Shown here piece after piece: positions 17,624 to 27,116 of a DNA stretch of 64,000 bases. The DNA comes from Phaeovulum veldkampii DSM 11550. GTDB taxonomy: Bacteria; Pseudomonadota; Alphaproteobacteria; Rhodobacterales; Rhodobacteraceae. The translations under genes were made by a program, and so were the position numbers. The stretch lies in contig NZ_PZKF01000013.1 of the NCBI RefSeq assembly GCF_003034995.1, positions 22,986-86,985 of the forward strand. Reading direction: 5' to 3'. Position 1 is the stretch's first letter. Every line of letters starts with the position of its first letter. The notes under the pieces were generated by a model. It ran no database searches, had not been told where the DNA came from, and saw only the letters and a program-made list of their open reading frames with translations.

Positions 17624-18595
17624 ATGACCCCGATCCCCAAAACGCCAGAGCCCGCCGCAGCCGGAATTGTGGCCGATGCGCCACGCGACAACTGGGTGGA
17701 CCGTTACGCCCCCGCCGCGTGGCGGCCCTATCTGCGGTTGGCCCGCGCTGACCGGCCAATTGGCACCTGGCTGTTGCTGATCCCTTGCCTTTGGGGGGTG
17801 GCGCTGGCCGCCGCCGCCGATGCGCCGCGGCTGTTCGATCTGTGGATCGTGGCGGGCTGCACCATCGGCGCGTTTCTGATGCGCGGCGCTGGCTGCACCT
17901 GGAACGATATCACCGACCGCAACTTTGACGGCGCGGTGGCGCGCACCCGGTCGCGCCCGATCCCGTCGGGGCAGGTCAGCGTGAAACAGGCGGTGGCCTT
18001 CATGGTGGCGCAGGCGCTGGCGGGCGCGGTGATCCTGTTCACCTTCAACTGGGCGGCCATCGGGCTGGGCATCCTGTCGCTGGCGTTGGTGGCGATCTAC
18101 CCGTTCGCCAAGCGGTTCACCTGGTGGCCGCAGGCGTTTCTGGGGCTTGCCTTCAACTGGGGCGCGCTGCTGGCCTGGGCGGCGCATGGCGGCGACCTTA
18201 GCCTTGCGCCGGTGCTGCTTTACGCCTCGGGCATCGTCTGGACGCTGTTCTACGACACGATCTATGCCCATCAAGACAAGGACGATGACGCGCTGATCGG
18301 CGTGAAATCAACCGCGCGGCTTTTTGCCGACCAGACCCCGCTGTGGCTGACCCGGTTTCTGATCACCGCGGTTTTGTTGATGACCGGCGCGGTTCTGGTG
18401 GCGATATTGCCCACCGGCGATCCGCTGAAGCTGGTTCTGGGGGTGGCCGCGCCGTGGATTTTCGGCTGGCACATGCTGTGGCAGATCCGGCATCTGGATA
18501 TCGACAATCCCGATACCTGCCTGCGGCTGTTCCGGTCCAGCCGTGATACCGGGCTGCTGGCTGCGCTGTTTCTTGCCGCCGCGGCGCTGGCCTGA
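17624..18595 (+). CDS. ubiA: 4-hydroxybenzoate polyprenyltransferase
   Basis: A 323-residue membrane prenyltransferase that attaches the polyprenyl chain to 4-hydroxybenzoate in ubiquinone synthesis. The two aspartate-rich, magnesium-diphosphate-binding motifs are NDITDRNFD and YDTIYAHQDKDDD. Multiple hydrophobic helices follow the family pattern. GGAGGG is placed 6 nt before the ATG at 17624. An in-frame ATG at 17585 would overlap rsmE and has no such site. Confidence 0.94.
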   Translation: MTPIPKTPEPAAAGIVADAPRDNWVDRYAPAAWRPYLRLARADRPIGTWLLLIPCLWGVALAAAADAPRLFDLWIVAGCTIGAFLMRGAGCTWNDITDRNFDGAVARTRSRPIPSGQVSVKQAVAFMVAQALAGAVILFTFNWAAIGLGILSLALVAIYPFAKRFTWWPQAFLGLAFNWGALLAWAAHGGDLSLAPVLLYASGIVWTLFYDTIYAHQDKDDDALIGVKSTARLFADQTPLWLTRFLITAVLLMTGAVLVAILPTGDPLKLVLGVAAPWIFGWHMLWQIRHLDIDNPDTCLRLFRSSRDTGLLAALFLAAAALA

Positions 18596-18656
18596 TTGAA
18601 CCGGCGGCGGGCGCCGCTTAAGCAGAGACAGGCGAAACCACCGAAGGCGGCATCTG

Positions 18657-20903
18657 ATGCAACTTGGCCCCAAGATCGTGACCGGCACCGCGTTTGCGCT
18701 GGCGCTGGTTCTGTCTGCGGTGATCGCAGGCGGCGCCGCCACGCTGATCGAGCAAGCCTCGCGCAAGGCGGTTCGTATCGGGCTGGAGGCCGCAGGCCAA
18801 TCCTGGGTCACGGTGGATGCCGACGGGGTGCAAGTGATTCTGTCGGGCGAGGCCCCGACCGAGGCGCGGCGCTTTCGCGCGCTGACCGTGGCGGGAACCT
18901 TGGTCGAGGCCAGCCGGATCGTGGACATGACCGAGGTGAAAACCGCCGAGGCCCTCGCCCCGCCCGAATTTTCGCTGGAAATCCTGCGCAATGACGACGG
19001 CATTTCGTTGATCGGTCTGGTGCCCAAGGAAACCGACCGCGACGCGCTGCTGGGCGATCTCAAACGGCTGGCCCGCGATGCTGCCGTGACCGACATGCTG
19101 GAAAGTGCCGATTACCCGGTGCCCGAAGGCTGGGACAGCGCGCTGACCTTTGGCACGGCGGTGCTGAAATCGCTGCCGCGCTCCAAGATATCAATCTCGG
19201 CCACGCGGGTGGCGGTGACGGCGATCACCGACAGCGCCGCCGAAAAGGCCCGGATCGAGGCCGACCTGAAACGGCGCAAACCGGCGCGGCTGGATCTGGC
19301 GCTGGACATCTCGGCGCCGCGCCCGGTGATCACGCCCTTCACCCTGCGCTTTCTGATCGACGCGCGCGGCGCGCGGTTCGACGCCTGTTCCGCCGACACC
19401 AACCGCGCGCGGACCCGGATTCTGGCGGCCGCCCGCGTGGCAGGCATCACCGGCACCCCCAATTGCACCGTGGGCATGGGCGTGCCCAGCCCGGCATGGG
19501 CCGACGCGGTCGTGATGGGGCTGGATGCGATGAAACAGTTGGGCGCCGGGTCGATCACCTTTTCGGATGCCGACATTTCGCTGATCGCCGCCGAAACCGT
19601 GCCGCAGGATGTGTATGACAGGGTCGTGGGCGAGTTGGAATCGAACCTGCCCGAGGTGTTTTCGCTAAAGGCCGTGCTGACGCCAAAGCCGGTCAGCGCC
19701 GCGTCGGGCCCGCCCGAGTTTTCGGCCACACTGACCCCGCATGGCCAGATTCAGTTGCGCGGCCGTCTGAGCGATGATCGCCAGCGCGAAGCGGTCGAAA
19801 GCTTTGCCCGCGCCCGCTTTGGCGACAAATCGGTCTATGGGGCGACCCGGCTTGATCCGGGGCTGCCCGCAGGCTGGCCGGTGCGGGTGCTGGCCGCGCT
19901 TGAGGCGCTGGACCAGATGGCGCAGGGCCGGGTCGTGGTGCAGCCTGATCTGGTGCGGCTGGAGGGCGTCAGCGGAGACCCGCAGGGGTCGGACACGGTA
20001 GCCCGCATCCTGACCGCCCGGCTGGGCGAAGGCGCACGGCTGGATCTGTCGGTGCGCTATGACAGGCGGCTTGATCCGGTGCTGGGCCTGCCCACCGGCC
20101 CCGAATGCGTGGCCGACCTGAACGCAGCCCTGGCCGTGGCCAAGATTACCTTCGAGCCGGGCTCGGCGGTGATTACCGCCGAAGCAGCGGGCGCGCTCGA
20201 CGGATTGGCCGATATCATGAAAAAATGCACCGACTATCCAATGCAGGTGGGTGGCCATACCGACAGCCAGGGCCGTGAAGAGATGAACCTTGTGCTGTCA
20301 CAGGACCGGGCGCAGGCGGTGATCGCAGCGCTGGAGGCGCGCCGGGTGCTGACGGGCAACCTGACCGCACAGGGCTTTGGCGAAACCACCCCGATCGACG
20401 ACAACGGCACCGAGGCCGGCCGCGAGGCGAACCGGCGGATCGAGTTTGCGTTGCTGGGTGAACCCGAGGCGCCTGTGACGCCCCCCTCGGCAGGGCCGGA
20501 CACGCCGAACAGCACAGAGCCGGTTCCGCCGGCGCAGGCCGAAGAATCCGTCGTGGCACCCGAGCAGCCCGCCCCCCCCGATCTGCTGCGCCCGCCCGCC
20601 CGGCCCGCCACCACACCCGAGACCCCTGCCACGGCAGGGCCTTCGGCAGAAACGCCCCGGCCCGAAGCGGCCCCGCCCCCCGAGGCGCCGACCACCGGCC
20701 CCGTCGACGCCACGCAAGACGCCCCTGCCGCCACCGAAACGGCCCCCGCCGAGGCGTTGCCTGCGCGTGACCCGGCCAACCCGGCCCCGGCGCCGGAACT
20801 GGCTGCTCCGCCGCCCGTGCTGGTCCCTGCGCGGACGGTCGAGGTGGCAAAACCCGGCCCCGATACGCCCCGCCCTACCCCGCGCCCCACCCCCCAGAAC
20901 TGA
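18657..20903 (+). CDS. OmpA-family protein with BON-like repeats and Pro-rich tail
   Basis: A 748-residue envelope protein. Residues 6-28 form a signal anchor. Several BON-like modules follow (VDADGVQVILSGEAPTEARR and similar segments). The peptidoglycan-binding OmpA domain at about residues 480-605 has GHTDSQGREEMN and NRRIEFALL, with the conserved Asp and Arg that contact diaminopimelate. The last 140 or so residues are Pro/Ala/Glu-rich and low-complexity, likely an extended spacer. It probably links cell wall and membrane. A small coiled-coil membrane gene follows after 17 nt. Confidence 0.85.
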   Translation: MQLGPKIVTGTAFALALVLSAVIAGGAATLIEQASRKAVRIGLEAAGQSWVTVDADGVQVILSGEAPTEARRFRALTVAGTLVEASRIVDMTEVKTAEALAPPEFSLEILRNDDGISLIGLVPKETDRDALLGDLKRLARDAAVTDMLESADYPVPEGWDSALTFGTAVLKSLPRSKISISATRVAVTAITDSAAEKARIEADLKRRKPARLDLALDISAPRPVITPFTLRFLIDARGARFDACSADTNRARTRILAAARVAGITGTPNCTVGMGVPSPAWADAVVMGLDAMKQLGAGSITFSDADISLIAAETVPQDVYDRVVGELESNLPEVFSLKAVLTPKPVSAASGPPEFSATLTPHGQIQLRGRLSDDRQREAVESFARARFGDKSVYGATRLDPGLPAGWPVRVLAALEALDQMAQGRVVVQPDLVRLEGVSGDPQGSDTVARILTARLGEGARLDLSVRYDRRLDPVLGLPTGPECVADLNAALAVAKITFEPGSAVITAEAAGALDGLADIMKKCTDYPMQVGGHTDSQGREEMNLVLSQDRAQAVIAALEARRVLTGNLTAQGFGETTPIDDNGTEAGREANRRIEFALLGEPEAPVTPPSAGPDTPNSTEPVPPAQAEESVVAPEQPAPPDLLRPPARPATTPETPATAGPSAETPRPEAAPPPEAPTTGPVDATQDAPAATETAPAEALPARDPANPAPAPELAAPPPVLVPARTVEVAKPGPDTPRPTPRPTPQN

Positions 20904-20920
20904 ACCGGCAGGACACCGAC

Positions 20921-21250
20921 ATGAACCGAGAACAATTCATCCTCGTCACCGCCGTCGTGCTGTTTGTGGCCTTCAGTCTGGGCTGGTTCGCCTCGTGGCT
21001 GCTGCACCGGCTGACGCGGGTGACCCGCGCCGACATGGGCGAACTGGAGCAGATGGCGCAAGCTCTGCACGAAGCCGAAGAAGCCCGCGACGAGGCGCTG
21101 AGCTTCATGGAAAACCGTGAGACCGAACTGGTCAGCCAGATCAGCCAGACCGAGGCTGAACTGCGCGCCGCGATGGACGGGCTGCGCGATGCCCGCCACG
21201 AGATCGAGGAACTGCGCGCCTATATCGAGCGGATGAATGCCCGCGACTGA
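20921..21250 (+). CDS. Small single-pass membrane coiled-coil protein
   Basis: A 109-residue protein of unknown function. One transmembrane helix (about residues 7-29, LVTAVVLFVAFSLGWFASWL) is followed by a charged helical region of about 75 residues rich in Glu/Arg with heptad-like spacing, predicted coiled coil. It lies 17 nt after the OmpA/BON gene and is probably co-transcribed, so a role in the cell envelope is plausible but unproven. Confidence 0.65.
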   Translation: MNREQFILVTAVVLFVAFSLGWFASWLLHRLTRVTRADMGELEQMAQALHEAEEARDEALSFMENRETELVSQISQTEAELRAAMDGLRDARHEIEELRAYIERMNARD

Positions 21251-21325
21251 CTTGGGCATCGGGCCTGCGCCTTGCCGGGCAGATGCCCCCGATCACACCC
21301 GCCGCACCGGCGGAACGGCAGCAAC

Positions 21326-21778
21326 CTACGGTTCTGAACGCCAGCGGCCCAGCGCCGCCTCGTCGCCCTCTTTGGCGACGACCCAGGCTGCGCCCGCGGG
21401 GCCGATTTCCTTTTTCCAGAAAGGCGCGCGGGATTTGAGGTAATCCATCAGAAACTCGGCCGCGGCAAAGGCCGCAGCCCGGTGCCGGGCGGCGGTGGCC
21501 ACCGCCATGATCGGCTCGCCCACTGCGAGTCGGCCAAAGCGGTGGATCACACGGGCATCGGCCAGCGCCCAGCGGGCCATTGCCTGGCTGATGATGGCGG
21601 AAATTGCGCTTTCGGTCATGCCGGGGTAATGCTCGATCTCCAGCGCCTGCATCTGGCCGCTGTCATCGCGCACAAGGCCGGTAAAACTGACCACCGCGCC
21701 CACATCGGCCCGGCCTGCACCAAAGCCCGCCAGAAATGCGGCCGGGTCGAACGGGGCAGATTGCACGGTGACGCGCAC
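21326..21778 (-). CDS. moaE: Molybdopterin synthase catalytic subunit
   Basis: A 150-residue large subunit of molybdopterin synthase, which puts the dithiolene sulfurs into precursor Z. Motifs: GAVVSFTGLVRD, LEIEHYPGMTE, HRFGRLAVGEP and the active-site lysines in DYLKSRAPFWKKE. The start is a GTG at 21778, 1 nt after the moaD stop. The cofactor is required by the formate dehydrogenase in this window. Confidence 0.95.
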   Translation of the reverse strand: MRVTVQSAPFDPAAFLAGFGAGRADVGAVVSFTGLVRDDSGQMQALEIEHYPGMTESAISAIISQAMARWALADARVIHRFGRLAVGEPIMAVATAARHRAAAFAAAEFLMDYLKSRAPFWKKEIGPAGAAWVVAKEGDEAALGRWRSEP

Positions 21779-21779
21779 C

Positions 21780-22028
21780 CTAGCCCCCGGTCATTGGCGG
21801 AAAGAACGCCACCTCGCGCACACCCGCGAGAGGCGCGTCGAAATCGGCAAGCACCTGATCCACCGCCACGCGGACCGCCGACAGGTCGGCGAACGCTGCG
21901 GCATAGCGCGGCTCGCGCGCGATCAGTTCATCCACCAGCGCGGCGACGGTGGGGGCAGCCGTGTCCACCTGCTCGGTCGCAACGCCGGTGCGTTCGCGGA
22001 CCCAGGCGAAATACAGCACCGTGATCAC
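21780..22028 (-). CDS. moaD: Molybdopterin synthase sulfur carrier subunit
   Basis: An 82-residue ubiquitin-like sulfur carrier ending in the required Gly-Gly (FFPPMTGG). The frame opens upstream, but the GTG at 22028 matches the family N-terminus (ITVLYFAWVRER) and overlaps the pgsA stop as GTGA. It partners with MoaE immediately downstream. Confidence 0.92.
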   Translation of the reverse strand: MITVLYFAWVRERTGVATEQVDTAAPTVAALVDELIAREPRYAAAFADLSAVRVAVDQVLADFDAPLAGVREVAFFPPMTGG

Positions 22029-22651
22029 TGCGGCGCCCCCCTCAGATAGGGCAGCGACTTGCGGAAATAGTCCCACCCCGTCACCAGCGTCAGCGCCGCT
22101 GCGATCCAGATCAGGGCAAGGCCCGCATGGTTGGCCAGATCGGCAGGTGACAGGCCGGTGGGCAGATCGCCCTCGCCCGCGCGCGGCGCGCGGCCGGTTT
22201 CCAGATAATCAAGCCCGGTGCCCAGAAACAGCACCGAGATCGCCACCATCTGCGCCGTGGTCTTCCATTTCGCCAGCTTGGTGACCTTCAGCTTGCCCGC
22301 CTCGGCCCCCAGAAACTCACGCAGGCCCGACACGAACACCTCGCGGAACAGGATCACGGTGACGGGCAGGATCAGCCAGGGGTTCATGCCCGAATAGCCG
22401 GTGATCACCACCAGCGCGATCACAACCATCGCCTTGTCTGCGATCGGGTCCATCGCGGCGCCAAAGCGGCTTTCCTGTTTCCAAAGCCGGGCGAGATAGC
22501 CATCGAACCAGTCGGTGACGGCCGCCCCGATGAACAGCGCCAGCGCAAACCAGTCGGCCCAGGGTCGTTGGAAATACAAGAACATCACCGCAACGCCGGG
22601 CGCGGCGAGCAGGCGCAGGACGGTCAGGATATTTGGCAGCGTCCATTTCAT
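22025..22651 (-). CDS. pgsA: CDP-diacylglycerol-glycerol-3-phosphate 3-phosphatidyltransferase
   Basis: A 208-residue membrane enzyme making phosphatidylglycerol-phosphate. The CDP-alcohol phosphatidyltransferase signature (D-G-x2-A-R-x8-G-x3-D-x3-D) is seen as DGYLARLWKQESRFGAAMDP followed by IADK. Four or more transmembrane helices. Its stop overlaps the moaD GTG start, so phospholipid and molybdopterin genes share a transcript here. Confidence 0.94.
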   Translation of the reverse strand: MKWTLPNILTVLRLLAAPGVAVMFLYFQRPWADWFALALFIGAAVTDWFDGYLARLWKQESRFGAAMDPIADKAMVVIALVVITGYSGMNPWLILPVTVILFREVFVSGLREFLGAEAGKLKVTKLAKWKTTAQMVAISVLFLGTGLDYLETGRAPRAGEGDLPTGLSPADLANHAGLALIWIAAALTLVTGWDYFRKSLPYLRGAPQ

Positions 22652-22730
22652 GCGCGCACCCTAGCGGGGGATGGGCCGAAGGGAAAGAGGGCGAAGCCCG
22701 GCGCGACGATGTGGGCCGGGCGGGCGGCGG

Positions 22731-23174
22731 TCAGGGGCGGGCATCGTAGGTGAGCCAGCGCGTGGCCTGCGCAAGGCTGTCATAAAGCACGCGGGCAGGC
22801 ACATTGTCATCAGCGGTGATCCAGCGCAGCACGCTCCAGCCGCGGGCGGCGGTCTCGGCGCGCAAGGCCTCGATCAGCGCACGCGCCACGCCCTGCCCCC
22901 GCGCCTCGGGCGCCACGAACAGGTCATCCAGAAACCCGCCGGTGCTGGCCGACAGGGGGCGCGCAAAGGGCCGGAAATGCGCAAGCCCCAGCAGCGCACC
23001 GTCGGGCGCCACGGCCAGCCGCGCCTCGACCTCATGCGCCGGGTCGATGACCCAGCCCCAGACACGGGCGCGCATCTCGGGCGTCTGGTCAACCCGGTAA
23101 AAGGCGGCATAGCCGGCATAAAGCCGTTCCCACGCGGGGCGGTCCTCGGGGCGGGGCGGACGGATCAGAGGCAT
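22731..23174 (-). CDS. GNAT-family N-acetyltransferase
   Basis: A 147-residue acetyltransferase with the acetyl-CoA-binding motif A (VAPEARGQGVARALIEAL) and a C-terminal motif-B-like segment (DDNVPARVLYDSLA). The substrate is unknown. It starts 3 nt after the uvrC stop, so it is translated from the same mRNA. Confidence 0.85.
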   Translation of the reverse strand: MPLIRPPRPEDRPAWERLYAGYAAFYRVDQTPEMRARVWGWVIDPAHEVEARLAVAPDGALLGLAHFRPFARPLSASTGGFLDDLFVAPEARGQGVARALIEALRAETAARGWSVLRWITADDNVPARVLYDSLAQATRWLTYDARP

Positions 23175-23177
23175 GGC

Positions 23178-25064
23178 TCAGCCTTTCGCGTTGAAGAAAT
23201 CGTAGATCGTCTGCGCCATCGCCTCCGAAATGCCGGGCACGGCCTGAAGATCGGTCAGCCCGGCCCGCGCCACCGCCTTGGCCGATCCGAAATGCGCCAG
23301 CAGCGCGCGTTTGCGCGTGGCCCCCACGCCGGGGATTTCGTCCAGCGGCGTGGCGCTGATCGCCTTGGTGCGGCGCGCCCGATGCGCGCCGATTGCCCAG
23401 CGGTGCGCCTCGTCGCGCAGGCGCTGGATGAAATACAGAACCGGGTCGTTCATCCGCAGCGCAAAGGGTGGCGCGCCGGGGCGGTAAAATTCCTCCTTGC
23501 CGGCGTCACGGTCCACCCCCTTGGCCACGCCGATCATCGGGATATCCTCGACGCCCATCTCGTCCATGATCTGCGCCACCGCAGACACCTGCCCCGCGCC
23601 GCCGTCGATCAGCAACAGGTCAGGCCAGGCGCCGGTTTCGCGGTCGGGGTCTTCTTTCAGCAGGCGGGCAAAGCGGCGCGTCAGCACCTCTTTCATCATC
23701 CCGAAATCGTCGCCGGGTGTCAGTTCATCGCCGCGGATGTTGAACTTGCGATACTGGCTTTTGACAAAGCCCTCGGGCCCGGCCACCACCATGCCGCCCA
23801 CGGCATTGGTGCCCTGAATGTGGCTATTGTCGTAAATTTCGATCCGTCGCGGCGCGGCCTCCAGCCCGAAGGCTTCGGCCAGCCCCTCCAGCAACCGCGC
23901 CTGCGCGACGCTTTCGCTCATCTTGCGGGCAAGGCTTTCGCGGGCGTTGCGGGCGGCATTTTCCACCAGTTCGGCCTTTTCGCCCCGCTGCGGCACCGCG
24001 ATCTCTACCTTGCGCCCGGCGCGGTCCGACAAAAGCTGCACCATCAGGTCTTCATCCTCGATCGGATGCGACAGCAGGATCAGCCGCGGCGGCGTCTTGT
24101 CATCGTAGAACTGGGCCAGAAACGCCTCCAGCACCTCGGCCTCTTCGGCGCCCGAGCCGGTCTTGGGGTAATAGTCGCGGTTGCCCCAGCTTTGGTTCGC
24201 GCGGATAAAGAATACCTGCACACAGGCCGCCCCACCCTCCATGTGCAGCGCCACCACATCGGCCTCGGCCACGCCGCGGGGGTTGATGCCCTGCGCGCTT
24301 TGCACCTGCGTCAACGCGCGGATACGGTCGCGCAGCGCAGCGGCGCGTTCAAATTCCATCGCGGCGCTGGCCGCGGCCATCTCGGCCGCCAGATCCTCTT
24401 GCACGCGGGTCGATTTGCCTTGCAGGAACCGCTCGGCATCGCTGACCAGCGCGGCATAGTCGGCGACCGTGACCTTGCCCACACAGGGGCCCGCGCACCG
24501 CTTGATCTGAAACAGCAGGCAGGGCCGGGTGCGGCTTTCAAAGACCGAATCCGAACAGGTGCGCAGCAGAAAAACCCGCTGCAACTGGTTCAGCGTGCGG
24601 TTCACCGCGCCCGCGCTGGCAAAGGGGCCGTAATAGTCGCCTGTTTCGGTTTTTGCCCCGCGATGCTTCTTGATCTGGGGGAAAGCGTGCCCCTTGGCGA
24701 CCAGAATGTTGGGAAACGATTTGTCGTCGCGCAACAGCACGTTGTAGCGCGGCTTCAACTGCTTGATCAGGTTCTGTTCCAGCAGCAGCGCCTCGGTTTC
24801 GGTGCGCGTGGTCAGAAACATCATGCTGGCGGTTTCGCGGATCATCCGCGCAATGCGCCCCGAATGCCCCGAGGGGCGGGCATAGTTCGACACCCGAGCG
24901 CGCAGGTTACGCGCCTTGCCGACGTAAAGCACCCGCGCCTCGGCATCCAGCATCCGGTAAACGCCGGGCGAACCGTCAAGCGTTTTCACATAGTTCTGGA
25001 TCAGCGCATGGCCGGTCAGCGCAGCGGCTGTGGCGGGCGTTTCGGGGTCAGGATTTTCATGCAT
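23178..25064 (-). CDS. uvrC: Excinuclease ABC subunit C
   Basis: A 628-residue nuclease that makes both incisions in nucleotide-excision repair. GIY-YIG domain near the N-terminus ([20 protein letters not shown]), then a Cys-rich segment ([20 protein letters not shown]), the UVR motif around LAAEMAAAS, the RNase-H-like endonuclease half ([35 protein letters not shown]) and tandem helix-hairpin-helix motifs at the C-terminus ([18 protein letters not shown]). The ATG at 25064 is preferred; a further-upstream frame starting at 25235 adds 57 residues unlike the family. Confidence 0.96.
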   Translation of the reverse strand: MHENPDPETPATAAALTGHALIQNYVKTLDGSPGVYRMLDAEARVLYVGKARNLRARVSNYARPSGHSGRIARMIRETASMMFLTTRTETEALLLEQNLIKQLKPRYNVLLRDDKSFPNILVAKGHAFPQIKKHRGAKTETGDYYGPFASAGAVNRTLNQLQRVFLLRTCSDSVFESRTRPCLLFQIKRCAGPCVGKVTVADYAALVSDAERFLQGKSTRVQEDLAAEMAAASAAMEFERAAALRDRIRALTQVQSAQGINPRGVAEADVVALHMEGGAACVQVFFIRANQSWGNRDYYPKTGSGAEEAEVLEAFLAQFYDDKTPPRLILLSHPIEDEDLMVQLLSDRAGRKVEIAVPQRGEKAELVENAARNARESLARKMSESVAQARLLEGLAEAFGLEAAPRRIEIYDNSHIQGTNAVGGMVVAGPEGFVKSQYRKFNIRGDELTPGDDFGMMKEVLTRRFARLLKEDPDRETGAWPDLLLIDGGAGQVSAVAQIMDEMGVEDIPMIGVAKGVDRDAGKEEFYRPGAPPFALRMNDPVLYFIQRLRDEAHRWAIGAHRARRTKAISATPLDEIPGVGATRKRALLAHFGSAKAVARAGLTDLQAVPGISEAMAQTIYDFFNAKG

Positions 25065-25374
25065 GGCGATACTTCGATTCCGTCTTTCCGGCTGCACTGT
25101 GGAGCGCACAAAGGCAAGAGAAAAGCTGTCCACGGTTTTTGTGGATAACTCTGTTGGAAAGTTTGCAGGAGAGCCGAATTTCCGTGGATTCGAGGGGTGT
25201 TCAGCGGCTTGCCCAAAAAAAAGGCAGTCCCACAAGATACTGAAATGAAAAGGGAATAAAAGTTACTTTGAGCAAGGCCCTGAATCTATTGGCAGATTCA
25301 TAACGATTCGGTAACAGCTCTGCGCCGGGTGGACAAGTCAACCCCGCGGCGCTGCGTCAACTTCGGTTTCGGCG
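25065..25374. other. 310-nt AT-richer spacer with DnaA box, GANTC cluster and palindrome
   Basis: The largest gene-free stretch in the window, upstream of uvrC and downstream of the SDR operon. It holds a perfect 9-mer DnaA-box sequence TGTGGATAA at 25140-25148, five GANTC sites (25076, 25187, 25282, 25295, 25305; CcrM methylation targets in alphaproteobacteria) and a perfect 7-bp inverted repeat TGAATCT/AGATTCA (25281-25300, 6-nt loop). It is visibly more AT-rich than its surroundings, with A-runs near 25215. No credible ORF was found in it. The uvrC promoter should lie here. Confidence 0.55.
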
Positions 25375-26157
25375 CTATTCCGGCCCCAGAACATCGGGCG
25401 TCTGCCAGCCCAGATGCTGGCCGCCATCGACACACAGCATCTGCCCGGTCACTGCAGGCGCATCCAGAAAATAGCCCAGCGCCGCGCAAATCCCCTCGGG
25501 GTCGGCACCACGTTGCAGCACCGTGGCTGCGCGCTGGCGGGCGAAATGCTCTGCGCTTTGGCGCGCGCCTTGCAGCGTCGGGCCGGGGCCGATGGCATTG
25601 ACCCGGATATCGGGCGCCAGCGCCTGTGCCGCGGTGCGCGTCAGCGCCCACAGCCCCATCTTGGCCAGCGTATAGGTCATGAATTCGGGGGTCAGCTTCA
25701 GCACCCGCTGGTCGATCAGGTTGACCACCAGCGCGCGCGCCACCGGTTCGCCCCCGTGATGGGCGGCCTTGGGCGCCTGCGCGGCAAAGGCCTGCGTCAG
25801 CACGAATGGCGCCCGAAGGTTCGATTCAATGTGCCGATCCCAACTGGTGCGGGTGGCGGTGTGGATCGTGTCGTATTCAAAGATCGAGGCGTTATTGACC
25901 AGCACCGTCAGCGGATGGCCCAGCGCCGCGGCGGCGCGCGCCACCAGCGTTGCGGTCTGCGCCTCGTCCAGCAGATCGGCCTGCACGGTAACCGCTTGCA
26001 CCCCCAGCGCGCGGGCCTCGGCGGCCACGGCCTCGGCCTCCACGTCGGAACTGGCATAGTGTATGGCCACGTCATGCCCGCGCCCCGCCAGATACAGCGC
26101 CATCTCCCGGCCCAGCCGCCGCGCGCCACCGGTGACAAGGGCCGCACGCTGCATCAT
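25375..26157 (-). CDS. SDR oxidoreductase, pteridine-reductase (FolM)-like
   Basis: A 260-residue short-chain dehydrogenase. The NADPH motif is TGGARRLG near residue 9, with the Arg that marks pteridine-reductase/FolM relatives. NNAS follows, the catalytic Tyr-x3-Lys is YTLAK (in EFMTYTLAKMGL) and IRVNAIGPGPTL comes after. A dihydromonapterin/dihydrofolate reductase role is plausible but unproven. The ATG at 26157 overlaps the exchanger stop (ATGA); a second ATG immediately follows it. Last gene of the S49-peptidase operon. Confidence 0.82.
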   Translation of the reverse strand: MMQRAALVTGGARRLGREMALYLAGRGHDVAIHYASSDVEAEAVAAEARALGVQAVTVQADLLDEAQTATLVARAAAALGHPLTVLVNNASIFEYDTIHTATRTSWDRHIESNLRAPFVLTQAFAAQAPKAAHHGGEPVARALVVNLIDQRVLKLTPEFMTYTLAKMGLWALTRTAAQALAPDIRVNAIGPGPTLQGARQSAEHFARQRAATVLQRGADPEGICAALGYFLDAPAVTGQMLCVDGGQHLGWQTPDVLGPE

Positions 26158-27116
26158 GTAAAACCCACCATCAGAACGCCAACATACAAGGCATAAAGCG
26201 CCACAAAGGCCAGCCCGGTCGCCCGCCCAATCGACCAGCGCCGAAAGATGATCGGCCCCAACAACAGCGTGATCCCCAGCATCACCCACAGGTCAAAGCG
26301 CAGCATCTGCGCGGGCACCGCCATGGGGCTGATCAGCCCCGCAACACCAATGATTCCCAGCAGGTTGAACACGTTGGAACCGAGCACATTGCCCATCGCC
26401 ACATCGGCCCGCCCCTTGATCGCCGCCATCACCGAAGCAGACAGCTCGGGCAGCGAGGTTCCGACCGCCACCAGCGTCAGCCCGATCACCGTTTCGCTGA
26501 CGCCAAAGGCGCGGGCGATATTGCTGGCACCGTCCACCAGCAGATCGGCGCCGATCGGCAGCCCCACCAGCCCCAGAGCCAGAAAGATCAGGATCTTGGC
26601 CCAGGGCATCTGGTCCTCGAACACCGGCACATCAGATCCGGTCGCGGCGGCACTTTGCGCCGCGCGATGGGCCAGCGCGTCGCGGATCTGATCGCCCAGC
26701 ATCAGCGCCAACCCCGCCAGAAGCACCAGCGCATGGGGCCACCCGATCGGTCCAAGAAAAGAAATCACGATGAACAGCACCGCGGTAGCCAGCATCACCA
26801 GATAGCTTTTGCGCAGATCATCTTGGTCAGTGCGAATCGTGGCGATCAGCGCCGGCAGGCCCAGCACCAGCAGGATGTTGGCCGTGTTCGAGCCCACCAC
26901 ATTGCCCAGCGCAATGCCTGCCTGCCCTTCCAGCGCGGCCGCAACCGACACCATCAATTCGGGCGCCGAGGTGCCGAAGGCCACCACCGTCAGGCCCACG
27001 ATCAGCGCAGGTATCCCCAGCCGCCGCGCCAAGCCGACAGCGCCGCGCACCAGAAAATCGCCGGCGACGACCAGCAGAGCCAGCCCGCCGACGATGTGAA
27101 GCAGATCCGATGTCAA
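26154..27116 (-). CDS. Calcium/sodium antiporter, YrbG/CaCA family
   Basis: A 320-residue cation antiporter with two inverted halves of about five helices each. The two alpha-repeat signatures are visible: FGTSAPELMVSV with GNVVGSNTANI, and VGTSLPELSASV with GNVLGSNVFNLLG. It should exchange Na+ (or H+) for Ca2+. The start is a rare TTG at 27116 that overlaps the preceding gene's stop (TTGA); no in-frame ATG precedes the first motif at family distance. Confidence 0.92.
   Translation of the reverse strand: MTSDLLHIVGGLALLVVAGDFLVRGAVGLARRLGIPALIVGLTVVAFGTSAPELMVSVAAALEGQAGIALGNVVGSNTANILLVLGLPALIATIRTDQDDLRKSYLVMLATAVLFIVISFLGPIGWPHALVLLAGLALMLGDQIRDALAHRAAQSAAATGSDVPVFEDQMPWAKILIFLALGLVGLPIGADLLVDGASNIARAFGVSETVIGLTLVAVGTSLPELSASVMAAIKGRADVAMGNVLGSNVFNLLGIIGVAGLISPMAVPAQMLRFDLWVMLGITLLLGPIIFRRWSIGRATGLAFVALYALYVGVLMVGFT

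Noticed and set aside
25065..25235. 57-residue N-terminal extension of UvrC
   Set aside because: Extension sequence is unlike UvrC; the GIY-YIG domain is complete from the ATG at 25064.
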